Assembly (NCBI GenBank): GCA_001801515.1
Contig: MGXX01000066.1
Coordinates: 1-16,576, forward strand
Reading direction: 5' to 3'
Source of the DNA: Gammaproteobacteria bacterium RIFCSPHIGHO2_12_FULL_38_11
GTDB taxonomy: Bacteria > Pseudomonadota > Gammaproteobacteria > Coxiellales > Coxiellaceae
DNA: 16,576 nt
This document shows, piece by piece, positions 1-6,809 of this stretch (positions are counted from its first letter, which is position 1; the number at the start of each line of letters is the position of its first letter). The notes under the pieces are model-generated. The model was not told the origin of the DNA. It did not search any database and saw only the letters and a list, made by a program, of their open reading frames with translations. The translations under genes and the position numbers were made by a program.

Positions 1-114
1 CCAACATTAAATATTCGACGTAAACCCGAAACTTTGTTTGATTATCAATTTGAAGATTTTGAAATTCTAAATTATATCGCGCAACCAACGATTAAAGCGC
101 CGATTGCAGTGTAG
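1..114 (+). CDS. thyA: Thymidylate synthase, C-terminal fragment (cut by window start)
   Basis: Frame 1 is open from the first base and ends at TAG 112-114, giving the last 37 residues of a protein whose 5' part lies outside the window. The tail reads [16 protein letters not shown] and finishes IKAPIAV. This is the conserved end of bacterial ThyA (in E. coli, a KRKPESIFDYRFEDFE-type segment ending IKAPVAI, from memory). ThyA methylates dUMP to dTMP using methylene-tetrahydrofolate in the cytosol, and its extreme C terminus closes over the active site. The ending is intact, so nothing suggests a pseudogene. The gene converges on the minus-strand gene that ends at 157, with 42 nt between them and no clear terminator. 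Confidence 0.9.
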   Translation, partial: PTLNIRRKPETLFDYQFEDFEILNYIAQPTIKAPIAV

Positions 115-156
115 GGAAAAATATGCTGAGCATGTAGAAGCAAAGGCGTACTAGGT

Positions 157-1719
157 TTAATTATTATACTGTTCACTTAAAAAATCATGTACGTTCCGTG
201 CTTCTGGATCAAAACTGATACCCAGTAAATAAATCTGTTTTCCTTGCGCAACATATTTATCAGGATATTTTTTATCTTTAATTTGCTGCAACGCTGAAGC
301 GGCATCGCCATTTTTTTTGAGCTTAAATTCGAGGATTAAAATTTTGTCTGGCACAATTACCGCCAAATCCATTTGCCCTGTATTGGTGTTGTCTTCCGCG
401 ATCACTGTATAACCCAATGCGCAAAAGCAACTATAAATAATGCTTGCATAAAAACCTTCGTAATGCTGAATATCGTTATTGCGATACCAATCATGCGGAA
501 TGGAAGCAAAATGACTTTGGAATATGTTTCCGATTTCGCTCATATTTGAACTTAAGAGGCAATCATTGAGTCGACCCAACAAAGCTTCTTTTCTTTCAGG
601 CGTTGTTGCAATCGCTGCTAATTTGTCATTTAAACTCGCTTTGACTTCTGCATTGGGATATCCCAGTACATAAGCAAACTGTGTACCCAGCGTTGTGATG
701 CTTTTAATCGTTAAATAGCCAGTTTGAAATAATAATACAGGTAGAGAAATATTATCCAAATCAAAACTTGATAGCATATTTTCTTTGATTATCACGCCTT
801 CCATATTCGGAAAATAATATTTGTTTTTTTGAATTAATTTAATGAGAAATTGGGGGTTACCTGTTTCAAACCAATAGTCCCTATATTGAAAACCCTTGTT
901 AAAAAAAAGCAAAATATCGAAAGGATTATATACTTTTTGGGCTTCAGATCCTGAAAAATTATAACCGTTATACCAGCGTTTTAATTTTGCTTTATCAACT
1001 TTTCCCTCAATCAGGTAATCTGAAAATTCTCTTTCTAAATCAGCTTGAGTGTAACCACAGATATCAGCGTATTGCGCATCTAACGTAATATCGTTCAAAT
1101 TATTTAATCCACTAAACAACCCAGCCTTGCTAAATTTTGAAACGCCCGTTAAGAATACAAATTTAAGATATTGATCGGAATCTTTAATCACAGAATAAAG
1201 ACTTTTTAGTAAGCTACGCGCATAAGCAGCATTGTCAGAATTTTCAAGGTTATCTAAAATGGGTTTGTCATATTCGTCGACTAAAATAACGACTTGTTGG
1301 TTATATTTTGAAGACAGTTGTTCTATTAATAATTTAAATTTTGTATTAATCAGTTCCTCATCTAAAATAGTATGCAATTCAAATGATTTAATACTTTCAT
1401 TTAAGATACTATGCATATTTTTTTCGAGAAAATTCACATTATGCGTTTCACTGGCAAAACTGATATGAATTACCGGATAAGTTTTATCCCAATTCCAATT
1501 ATTTTCCAGGTGCAAACCTTTAAATAAAGATTTATTGCCTAAAAAAGCCTGCTTTAATGTATCCAAAAATAAACTTTTACCAAAACGACGAGGACGCGAG
1601 AGAAAATAATATTTGCCCGTCATTAATTTGCTAATAAAAGGTGTTTTATCAATGTAAACACGATTGTAATTGACAATTTCACCCAATGTGGGGATGCCGA
1701 TAGGCAGCTCTTTTTTCAA
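157..1719 (-). CDS. AAA-ATPase-like / PD-(D/E)XK nuclease family protein
   Basis: A 520-residue protein of the AAA-ATPase-like plus PDDEXK_9 (DUF1703) type. Numbering from the chosen start, the N terminus has the family opening KKELPIGIPTLGEI, an atypical P-loop RPRRFGKS (42-49) and a Walker B stretch VVILVDEYD (143-151). The middle has the family words WYNGYNF (about 249-255) and YNPFDI (264-269). The C terminus has a nuclease-like core, GQMDL (448-452) followed by EFK (464-466). The open frame extends to a TTG at 1734, directly after a stop. I prefer the TTG at 1719 because GGAG at 1732-1729 lies 9 nt before it and it matches where family members begin. Such genes are often multicopy in Bacteroidetes and intracellular symbionts. 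Their biological role is not settled. It separates thyA from the ctpA/envC/gpmI cluster and looks like an accessory insertion. Confidence 0.85.
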   Translation of the reverse strand: MKKELPIGIPTLGEIVNYNRVYIDKTPFISKLMTGKYYFLSRPRRFGKSLFLDTLKQAFLGNKSLFKGLHLENNWNWDKTYPVIHISFASETHNVNFLEKNMHSILNESIKSFELHTILDEELINTKFKLLIEQLSSKYNQQVVILVDEYDKPILDNLENSDNAAYARSLLKSLYSVIKDSDQYLKFVFLTGVSKFSKAGLFSGLNNLNDITLDAQYADICGYTQADLEREFSDYLIEGKVDKAKLKRWYNGYNFSGSEAQKVYNPFDILLFFNKGFQYRDYWFETGNPQFLIKLIQKNKYYFPNMEGVIIKENMLSSFDLDNISLPVLLFQTGYLTIKSITTLGTQFAYVLGYPNAEVKASLNDKLAAIATTPERKEALLGRLNDCLLSSNMSEIGNIFQSHFASIPHDWYRNNDIQHYEGFYASIIYSCFCALGYTVIAEDNTNTGQMDLAVIVPDKILILEFKLKKNGDAASALQQIKDKKYPDKYVAQGKQIYLLGISFDPEARNVHDFLSEQYNN

Positions 1720-1776
1720 CCGAGGTATCTCCAATTACTTTTTGTGTATTCTACTGGATTTTCATGGCGAGATCAC

Positions 1777-3072
1777 TTACTTCATCGCATGCATACCCTT
1801 TAACATTACCAATGCCTCATACAATTGATAATCACTTTTCGCTAATGCCAACACGGATTTTTGTTGTTCCTTATTCGCATTTTCTTCAGCAATATTAGTG
1901 TGATTTTTAATGTGATTATCATAATTGGCTTCACCAAAATCTAGCCCACCATTGCTTTGTTTTGAGTCGACTGACATTTCTTGTACGACAACGTCTGGTC
2001 TAATACCGCGTGCTTGAATTTCGCGGCCGGCAGGTGTGTAGTACAAAGCTGTTGTTAATTTTAATCCCGTGTCATTCGTTATTGGAATAACGGTTTGCAC
2101 AGAGCCTTTTCCAAAACTGCGCGTGCCCATAATAATGGCACGTTTGTAATCTTGTAATGCACCCGCTGTAATTTCAGAAGCAGAAGCAGACCCGCCATTA
2201 ATTAATACGATTAATGGAACATGCGGAATAATATCGTTGTTACGGGCTTTAAATGAAACGCTTGAATCAGGTACGCGACCTTTTGTATAAACAATTAAAT
2301 CATGGTATTTATTTGTTTTAGTTTTATCTAAAAATAAATCAACAACATCAGCGCTTACGTCGAGTAAGCCACCGGGATTGTTACGTAAGTCCAACACTAA
2401 GCCATGTAATTGGCCTTGAGATTCATTTGTTAACTGTGTGATTGCTTGACGTAATTGTGCAACAACGGGACCTTGAAAAACGGATAATTGAACGTAACCA
2501 TAACCCGGCGCTAATAATTTAGCGGTAATAGCTTTTACTTTAACGACCTCACGCACAATAGGGATAACCAGTAATTTAGCTATTCCTTTTCGTTGAATAC
2601 TGAGGGTAACTGTTGTGCCTGGTTTTCCTTTAATGTAATTAATGGCTTCATTGGTTGTCATATCTTGAATAAGTCTGTTATTTATTTTAATAATTATATC
2701 GCCGGGCTTTAATCCGGCTTTTGCAGCGGGGCTGCCATTGATGGGGCTAATTACACGTAGCATATTGTGTTCGGTTGTCAATTCAACGCCAATGCCAACA
2801 AATTCTCCAGAAACCGTCGTTTCTAAATTTGTCATTTCCTGTTTATCAAGATAAGCAGAATGGGGATCAAGATGTGAAACCATGCCATTAATTGCGTTAT
2901 TCATTAAAATTTTATCGTCCATTTTTTTAATATAATTTTTTTGGATAATGCTAATTGCTTTGGTTAAGCGATCGATTTGGGCTTGCGAAACGCCATTGGT
3001 GGTTTCGTTGTCGGCGAAAGCGGTGAGTGACAATGAGAGGGTGAGGATGAGTAATAGTTTTTTTGAGATCAT
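1777..3072 (-). CDS. ctpA: S41 carboxy-terminal processing protease (CtpA type), PDZ-containing
   Basis: A 431-residue periplasmic serine protease. Residues 1-20 form a Sec signal peptide (MISKK, a Leu/Thr/Ser core, then AFA before D21). A PDZ domain spans about 87-163, including GIGVEL, SPINGSPAAKAGLKPGD and IKGKPGT. The S41 core follows, with DLRNNPGGLL (228-237), SASASEI (295-301) and FGKGSVQT (320-327). By family alignment the Ser/Lys catalytic dyad is S297 and K322, with the expected 25-residue spacing. These proteases trim C-terminal tails of envelope proteins and control murein hydrolases. The ATG has an AAGGA Shine-Dalgarno 7 nt upstream. It lies 63 nt downstream of envC on the same strand, an association seen in other gammaproteobacteria, so co-expression is likely. 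Its signal peptide is strikingly like that of EnvC. Confidence 0.93.
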   Translation of the reverse strand: MISKKLLLILTLSLSLTAFADNETTNGVSQAQIDRLTKAISIIQKNYIKKMDDKILMNNAINGMVSHLDPHSAYLDKQEMTNLETTVSGEFVGIGVELTTEHNMLRVISPINGSPAAKAGLKPGDIIIKINNRLIQDMTTNEAINYIKGKPGTTVTLSIQRKGIAKLLVIPIVREVVKVKAITAKLLAPGYGYVQLSVFQGPVVAQLRQAITQLTNESQGQLHGLVLDLRNNPGGLLDVSADVVDLFLDKTKTNKYHDLIVYTKGRVPDSSVSFKARNNDIIPHVPLIVLINGGSASASEITAGALQDYKRAIIMGTRSFGKGSVQTVIPITNDTGLKLTTALYYTPAGREIQARGIRPDVVVQEMSVDSKQSNGGLDFGEANYDNHIKNHTNIAEENANKEQQKSVLALAKSDYQLYEALVMLKGMHAMK

Positions 3073-3097
3073 TGTTAAGTCCTTTTAAAGTATATTA

Positions 3098-3116
3098 CCC
3101 CCTTTGAAAAAGGGGG
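3098..3116. repeat. Perfect 8-bp stem-loop between envC and ctpA
   Basis: CCCCCTTT (3098-3105), a GAA loop and AAAGGGGG (3109-3116) form a perfect 8-bp hairpin in the 63-nt spacer after the envC stop. Read in the direction of transcription it is followed by TAATATACTTT rather than a U-tract, so it is a poor intrinsic terminator. It may attenuate or protect the envC-ctpA transcript. Similar C5T3/A3G5 hairpins are common dispersed elements in bacterial genomes, and this could be one of them. Confidence 0.6.
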
Positions 3117-3135
3117 CGGTTTTGCGGCAGCAAAT

Positions 3136-4260
3136 TTAATGACACCATCCACCTGGATTCACCACTTGCCCATTATGTCGAATTGAAAAATAGAGTGAAG
3201 GGTATAAAAAGCCACCCGACTTTCCAACTGTGGCTATTTCATCACCAGCTTTGACCGTATCACCAACCGTTGTTAATAATGTTTGATTACGTCCATATAG
3301 AGTCATATAGCCATTACCATCATTAATTATTAATAATAAACCATAGCCTGCCATCCACTTGGCAAAAATAACTCGGCCCGATGCAATCGCTTTAATAGAC
3401 TGCCCTTGGGGTGCTGCAATAACGGTGCCATCCCATGTTAACTCACTCTGACTGATTTGTGCACCAAATGCATGGACAATGCGACCTTGTGTTGGCCAGG
3501 GTAATTTTCCGCGTAATTGTGAAAAAGGTTTATTACTCATAAATTTTTGTTTTGAAGCGGACGTATTTAATTGCCGGATAGTGGACTCAAGTTGATGTTT
3601 ATTTTTCAATAATCTTTTTAATTGTTCACTATTGGTTTGAATATGCTGACTAATTGCTTGAATTAATTGTTGACGCTGTGCCTGCGCTTCCTTTAATGCC
3701 TGTTGGTTTTTTAATTGTTTTTGTTTTAATAACAATAATTTTGAATATTGTTTTTGTATAGCCTGTTGGTTTTTCTGACAAGCCAACAAAGAATTTTGTA
3801 ATTGCGTCATTGTTTTAACTTGTGCAGTCGTAATGTAATGAAAATACATTAAAGTACGTTGTGTTTGTATCACATCATCAGGTGATAATAATAACTTCAC
3901 TGCAGGTTGTTGACTGAATAAATAGGCATCACGAATTTGTTGTTTGAGTAAAATGTGATTTTGATTTTTGGCATTGGCCAATGGGACGGCTTGTTGTTTT
4001 AGTTGTTGTATTTTATTTTGCTGAGCGGTTAATTGTTTTTGAAGCAGGGTGAGTTTTTGGTTAATTTGGCCTTCTGTTGTTTCAGTTTGTGCTAGTGCAT
4101 CCTGCAATTGCGATTTTTTAAGAGTCGATTGATTTAAGTCAATTTGAATGGAGGCAATGTTTTTGTTGAGGTTATTTAATTTTACAGCTGTGTTCTTGTC
4201 AGCGAATGAAGGTAGGGTGAGGGTGAGAGTGAGGGTAAGTAATATTTTTTTTGAAAGCAT
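3136..4260 (-). CDS. envC: EnvC-type murein hydrolase activator (coiled coil + degenerate LytM)
   Basis: A 374-residue periplasmic protein. Residues 1-20 are a signal peptide ending SFA. A long Gln/Lys/Leu-rich coiled coil runs from about 25 to 235. A LytM/M23 fold follows from about 250 to 370. Active M23 enzymes carry HxxxD and HxH zinc ligands. Here the corresponding places read LTWDGTVIAA (274-283), TLYGRNQ (320-326) and SLYFSIR (355-361), the same degenerate pattern as E. coli EnvC (SLYGYNQ, SLYFEIR, from memory). It should therefore activate septal amidases of the AmiA/AmiB type during division, under FtsEX control, rather than cut murein itself. It follows gpmI on the same strand with a 48-nt gap, the usual gpmI-envC order. 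The ATG has only a weak AAGAA upstream. The C terminus ends in an unusual GGWCH. Confidence 0.93.
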   Translation of the reverse strand: MLSKKILLTLTLTLTLPSFADKNTAVKLNNLNKNIASIQIDLNQSTLKKSQLQDALAQTETTEGQINQKLTLLQKQLTAQQNKIQQLKQQAVPLANAKNQNHILLKQQIRDAYLFSQQPAVKLLLSPDDVIQTQRTLMYFHYITTAQVKTMTQLQNSLLACQKNQQAIQKQYSKLLLLKQKQLKNQQALKEAQAQRQQLIQAISQHIQTNSEQLKRLLKNKHQLESTIRQLNTSASKQKFMSNKPFSQLRGKLPWPTQGRIVHAFGAQISQSELTWDGTVIAAPQGQSIKAIASGRVIFAKWMAGYGLLLIINDGNGYMTLYGRNQTLLTTVGDTVKAGDEIATVGKSGGFLYPSLYFSIRHNGQVVNPGGWCH

Positions 4261-4308
4261 AAGTAAATTCTTTTGTTGCTACTTCGTTTTTATTTTGCGC
4301 GCATGTTT

Positions 4309-5817
4309 TTAATACACTGACAGCAAACTCTCGCCCGTCATCTCATCAGGCTTTTTCAATCCCATTAAATACAGCAATGTGGGAGCGACGTCATCAAGCG
4401 CACCTGTTGTTTTAATTGTTTTTACTGGTCTGCCAACATAAATGAGCGGAACCAGATTCGTTGTGTGTGCGGTATGCGGTTGCCCTGTTTTTTCATCAAA
4501 CATGAGCTCAATATTACCATGATCTGAGGTAATAAGTGCTTCACCATTTTCTTTTTTCAATGCGGATATAACCTGTTCTAAACAATGATCAATAACAGAA
4601 ACCGCCTTTTCGGCCGCTTTTTGTATACCAGTATGGCCGATCATATCTGGATTTGCATAATTACAAATAATGACATCATATTGATGACTTTCAATTGCTG
4701 AAACAAAAGCGTCAGTGACAGCAACAGCGCTCATTTCAGGTTGTAAATCATAGGTTGCAATTTTGGGTGAGGGAATTAATAGTCGATTTTCATTTTTATA
4801 AGGTGTTTCAATACCCCCATTTAAAAAATAAGTAACATGTGCGTATTTTTCTGTTTCTGCCAATCGCAATTGGACTAAATTATTTTTTGATAAAAATTCA
4901 CCGAGTGTATTTTGAATGGTTAAGGGAGGGTAGGCAACAGCCATTTTGGGATCATCTAAATAATCAGTTAATGTAATAAATTCAGTGAGTGCTATTATTT
5001 TTTCACGGTTGAATGCTTTAAAATTTTTTTCAATGAAAGCAAGCGTTAGTTGTCTTGCGCGGTCAGCACGAAAATTCATAAAAATAATGATATCGCCATC
5101 GTTAATAATTGCATTCGGATTAATGAGCGTGGGTGAAATAAATTCATCCTTTTCGCCGCGCGCGTAAGCTTGTTTTATAGCATCAATGGCAGAGCTTGCT
5201 CTGTAATCTGCTTTTCCGAGTGTCAGTAAATCATAGGCTTTTTGCGTGCGGTCCCAGCGTTTATCGCGATCCATAGCGAAATATCTTCCGCAGACGCTGG
5301 CGATTTTCAAGATATCTCCCTTCTTTGAAATATAATTCAATGCTGATTGTGGTGGCGTGTCACGCCCGTCCATAATGGCGTGGAAATAATGTGTAACGCC
5401 GTGTTGTTCCATCAATTGAAGGCAAGCATGAATATGATCAATGTGACTGTGTACTCCGCCGTCTGATAATAGACCTAAAACATGCACGGCTTTATTGTTA
5501 TGTATTGCTATTTGAATAGCTTTTAGCAGAATGGAGTTTTCAAAAAAATTTTTATTTTTAATGTCATTGTTAATGCGCACTAAATCTTGTGGCACTTTAC
5601 GGCCAGCGCCAATATGTAAGTGACCCACTTCAGAGTTGCCCATTTGTCCTTCCGGTAAACCAACTGCTTCACCTGAGGCCTCAATTAGCAAATGGGGATA
5701 ATCGGAGAACAAGTGATCAATTGTTGGTGTAACAACCGCACGGGTTGGGTTGTGTTTTTTTTCAGCGCGATAGCCCCAGCCATCAAGAATGATTAATGCG
5801 AATGGTTTTTTTGTCAT
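4309..5817 (-). CDS. gpmI: 2,3-bisphosphoglycerate-independent phosphoglycerate mutase
   Basis: A 502-residue cytosolic enzyme that interconverts 3- and 2-phosphoglycerate in glycolysis and gluconeogenesis using two Mn ions. I start at ATG 5817 (MTKKPFALIILDGWG). The frame also extends to a TTG at 5838, which would add seven residues. The ATG start puts the metal ligand at D12 and the phosphoryl-carrying serine of GNSEVGH at S62, the numbering of characterised Bacillus enzymes. Other conserved points are SDGGVHSH (H123), MDGRDTPP, NFRADRARQ, NPDMIGHTG (D391, H395), SDHGN (D432, H433) and AHTTN (H451), so the active site looks complete. It heads the minus-strand gpmI-envC-ctpA cluster and diverges from yibN with 42 nt between the start codons. 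No convincing Shine-Dalgarno is visible. Confidence 0.97.
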   Translation of the reverse strand: MTKKPFALIILDGWGYRAEKKHNPTRAVVTPTIDHLFSDYPHLLIEASGEAVGLPEGQMGNSEVGHLHIGAGRKVPQDLVRINNDIKNKNFFENSILLKAIQIAIHNNKAVHVLGLLSDGGVHSHIDHIHACLQLMEQHGVTHYFHAIMDGRDTPPQSALNYISKKGDILKIASVCGRYFAMDRDKRWDRTQKAYDLLTLGKADYRASSAIDAIKQAYARGEKDEFISPTLINPNAIINDGDIIIFMNFRADRARQLTLAFIEKNFKAFNREKIIALTEFITLTDYLDDPKMAVAYPPLTIQNTLGEFLSKNNLVQLRLAETEKYAHVTYFLNGGIETPYKNENRLLIPSPKIATYDLQPEMSAVAVTDAFVSAIESHQYDVIICNYANPDMIGHTGIQKAAEKAVSVIDHCLEQVISALKKENGEALITSDHGNIELMFDEKTGQPHTAHTTNLVPLIYVGRPVKTIKTTGALDDVAPTLLYLMGLKKPDEMTGESLLSVY

Positions 5818-5859
5818 GATGTTGTATACTGTTGCCAAATTATCAATTAGAGAAAATAT
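5818..5859. promoter_or_regulatory. Compact divergent gpmI / yibN start region
   Basis: Only 42 nt separate the two start codons, so both promoters must sit here or overlap the coding ends. On the minus strand TATACA (5828-5823) lies five nt before the gpmI ATG and could be a -10 box for a nearly leaderless message, but I see no well-spaced -35. On the plus strand AGAGA lies just upstream of the yibN ATG as a weak ribosome site. The region as a promoter is inferred from gene layout. Confidence 0.35.
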
Positions 5860-6288
5860 ATGTTACATCAAATTAGTGTATTTGTGATAAAACATTGGCA
5901 GCTTTCGAGCGCCCTTGTAATAATAACGATTTTAATATTTCTTGAAGAAGTCAGAAGTAAAAATGAACGTGGCTTGCAATTAACGCCTGCAGGCGTTACG
6001 CATGCAATTAATCGCGAAGAAGCGGTATTGGTTGATTTGCGTGATACAGCAGCATTTCGTGCAGGCCATATTATTGGCGCAAAAAATTTCCCGCTGGCTG
6101 AGTTTGATTTGAAACAGGAAAAATTAGCGCCTTTTCGCCAACGTCAATTGATTTTGATTGATGTTATGGGTTTGAAAACAGGCGCGATTGCTATGCGTTT
6201 AAAAAAAGCCGGATTTGAAAAAATTGCTTCTTTGAAAGGCGGAATGGATGCGTGGACAGCAGCGAATATGCCCGTAACCAAGAAGTAG
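5860..6288 (+). CDS. yibN: Membrane-anchored rhodanese-like protein (YibN type), catalytic Cys absent
   Basis: A 142-residue protein with one hydrophobic N-terminal segment (about 16-29) as a membrane anchor, then a single rhodanese domain (about 40-137). The domain shows VLVDLRDTAAFRAGHIIGA and, near the end, AGFEKIASLKGGMDAW. Position just ahead of grxC-secB-gpsA and facing gpmI is exactly that of yibN in enterobacteria. Active rhodaneses carry a Cys at the start of the loop before a conserved Gly. Here the loop reads LIDVMGLKTGA, with D101 in that place and no Cys anywhere in the protein. It should therefore lack sulfurtransferase activity and act, if at all, as a binding or scaffold domain. 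The E. coli homologue is associated with the membrane insertion machinery in recent work as I recall it, but that role is not shown here. Confidence 0.88.
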   Translation: MLHQISVFVIKHWQLSSALVIITILIFLEEVRSKNERGLQLTPAGVTHAINREEAVLVDLRDTAAFRAGHIIGAKNFPLAEFDLKQEKLAPFRQRQLILIDVMGLKTGAIAMRLKKAGFEKIASLKGGMDAWTAANMPVTKK

Positions 6289-6444
6289 CGATACGGAGAC
6301 GCGCGTGAAACGAGCGCCAGCGAGTGCAACAAGTGATGCGCGATAAGCTAGTGAATGTAGCACAGAAGCACGCACGTGTGAGCGCTAGCGAACGAGTAAG
6401 TGCGTAGGTTGTATATACAATAATATAATGCGAGCAAACATCCC
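6289..6444. repeat. Repeat-filled spacer between yibN and grxC
   Basis: This 156-nt spacer is visibly richer in G+C than the flanking genes and is made of repeat words found elsewhere in the window. GGAGACGCGC (6295-6304) recurs in tilS (15829-15838). TAGCACAGAA (6358-6367) followed by GTGTG recurs in each tilS repeat unit. CGAGCGCCAGCGAGTG (6311-6326) and GAGCGCTAGCGA (6380-6391) are variants of the core of the 30-bp repeat at 6701 and 15074. Short self-complementary words include ACGCGCGT (6299-6306), CACGTG (6373-6378) and CGCTAGCG (6383-6390), and ACGCAC (6370-6375) pairs with GTGCGT (6400-6405). No open frame or tRNA is apparent. I read it as a composite of dispersed palindromic elements. 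Confidence 0.65.
6409..6429 (+). promoter_or_regulatory. 12-bp palindrome next to a consensus -10 box upstream of grxC
   Basis: TTGTATATACAA (6409-6420) is a perfect 12-bp inverted repeat. It is followed at 6424-6429 by TATAAT, an exact sigma70 -10 hexamer, 15 nt before the grxC ATG. With 17-nt spacing the -35 would be TGCGTA, a poor match, so an activator or another sigma contact may be involved. The palindrome overlaps the spacer, where a repressor or activator dimer could bind. The regulator is unknown. Confidence 0.4.
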
Positions 6445-6699
6445 ATGCCCAAGATCGAAATCTACACCAAAAAAACCTGTCATTATTGTGTTAAAGCAAA
6501 ACAATTATTGGATCATAAAGCGCTTACGTATATCGAAATAAAAGTAGATGAAAATCCAAAAGATTTAGAAATGATGTTGATGCGTGCAGAAGGCCGCAGA
6601 ACAGTGCCACAAATTTTTATTAATGACCTCGGCATTGGCGGTTGTGATGATTTATATGAACTCGACAAAGCCGGAAAATTAGATGTTTTATTGAAATAA
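6445..6699 (+). CDS. grxC: Glutaredoxin 3 (GrxC type), CHYC active site
   Basis: An 84-residue thioredoxin-fold protein, full length for bacterial GrxC. It reduces disulfides and glutathione mixed disulfides in the cytosol using glutathione. The active site is TCHYC (C12, C15), where most homologues have CPYC. The cis-proline loop TVPQIFI (53-59) and the glutathione-binding GGCDDLYEL (65-73) are both present. It lies between yibN and secB, the conserved order yibN-grxC-secB-gpsA. The start ATG matches the family N terminus (PKIEIYTKKTCHYC). The upstream ribosome site is poor (GCGAG about 10 nt away). The gene is preceded by the repeat-filled spacer and followed, one base after its stop, by the 30-bp dispersed repeat. 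Confidence 0.95.
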   Translation: MPKIEIYTKKTCHYCVKAKQLLDHKALTYIEIKVDENPKDLEMMLMRAEGRRTVPQIFINDLGIGGCDDLYELDKAGKLDVLLK

Positions 6700-6700
6700 T

Positions 6701-6730
6701 CTCAGAGCCCCGAGCGTTAGCGAGTGGAAG
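6701..6730. repeat. 30-bp dispersed repeat, copy A (after grxC)
   Basis: All 30 bases are identical to 15074-15103. The repeat begins CTCAGAGCCCCGAG and ends GCGAGTGGAAG. It starts one base after the grxC TAA, and the other copy starts four bases after the accA TAA, so both sit directly behind a stop codon. Its core GAGCGTTAGCGAG is nearly a mirror repeat. Two diverged relatives of the core lie in the yibN-grxC spacer at 6311-6326 and 6380-6391. Confidence 0.85.
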
Positions 6731-6750
6731 AGCAAAGCGAATTTACTGCG

Positions 6751-6779
6751 TTTACATAAGTACAATTTAACTGATTAAT
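6751..6779 (+). promoter_or_regulatory. Candidate sigma70 promoter for secB
   Basis: TTTACA (6751-6756) differs from the -35 consensus at one base. After 17 nt, ATTAAT (6774-6779) matches the -10 consensus at four of six. Transcription would begin near 6786 and give a leader of about 24 nt that still contains the AGGAG ribosome site. This is a pattern match only. secB could equally be reached by read-through from grxC. Confidence 0.35.
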
Positions 6780-6809
6780 TAATATTTTTTATCACTAGGA
6801 GAAAACACC

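Noticed and set aside
6289..6444. A tRNA or small RNA gene in the GC-richer yibN-grxC spacer.
   Set aside because: No cloverleaf, T-loop or CCA-like end could be found. The content is better explained by dispersed repeat words.
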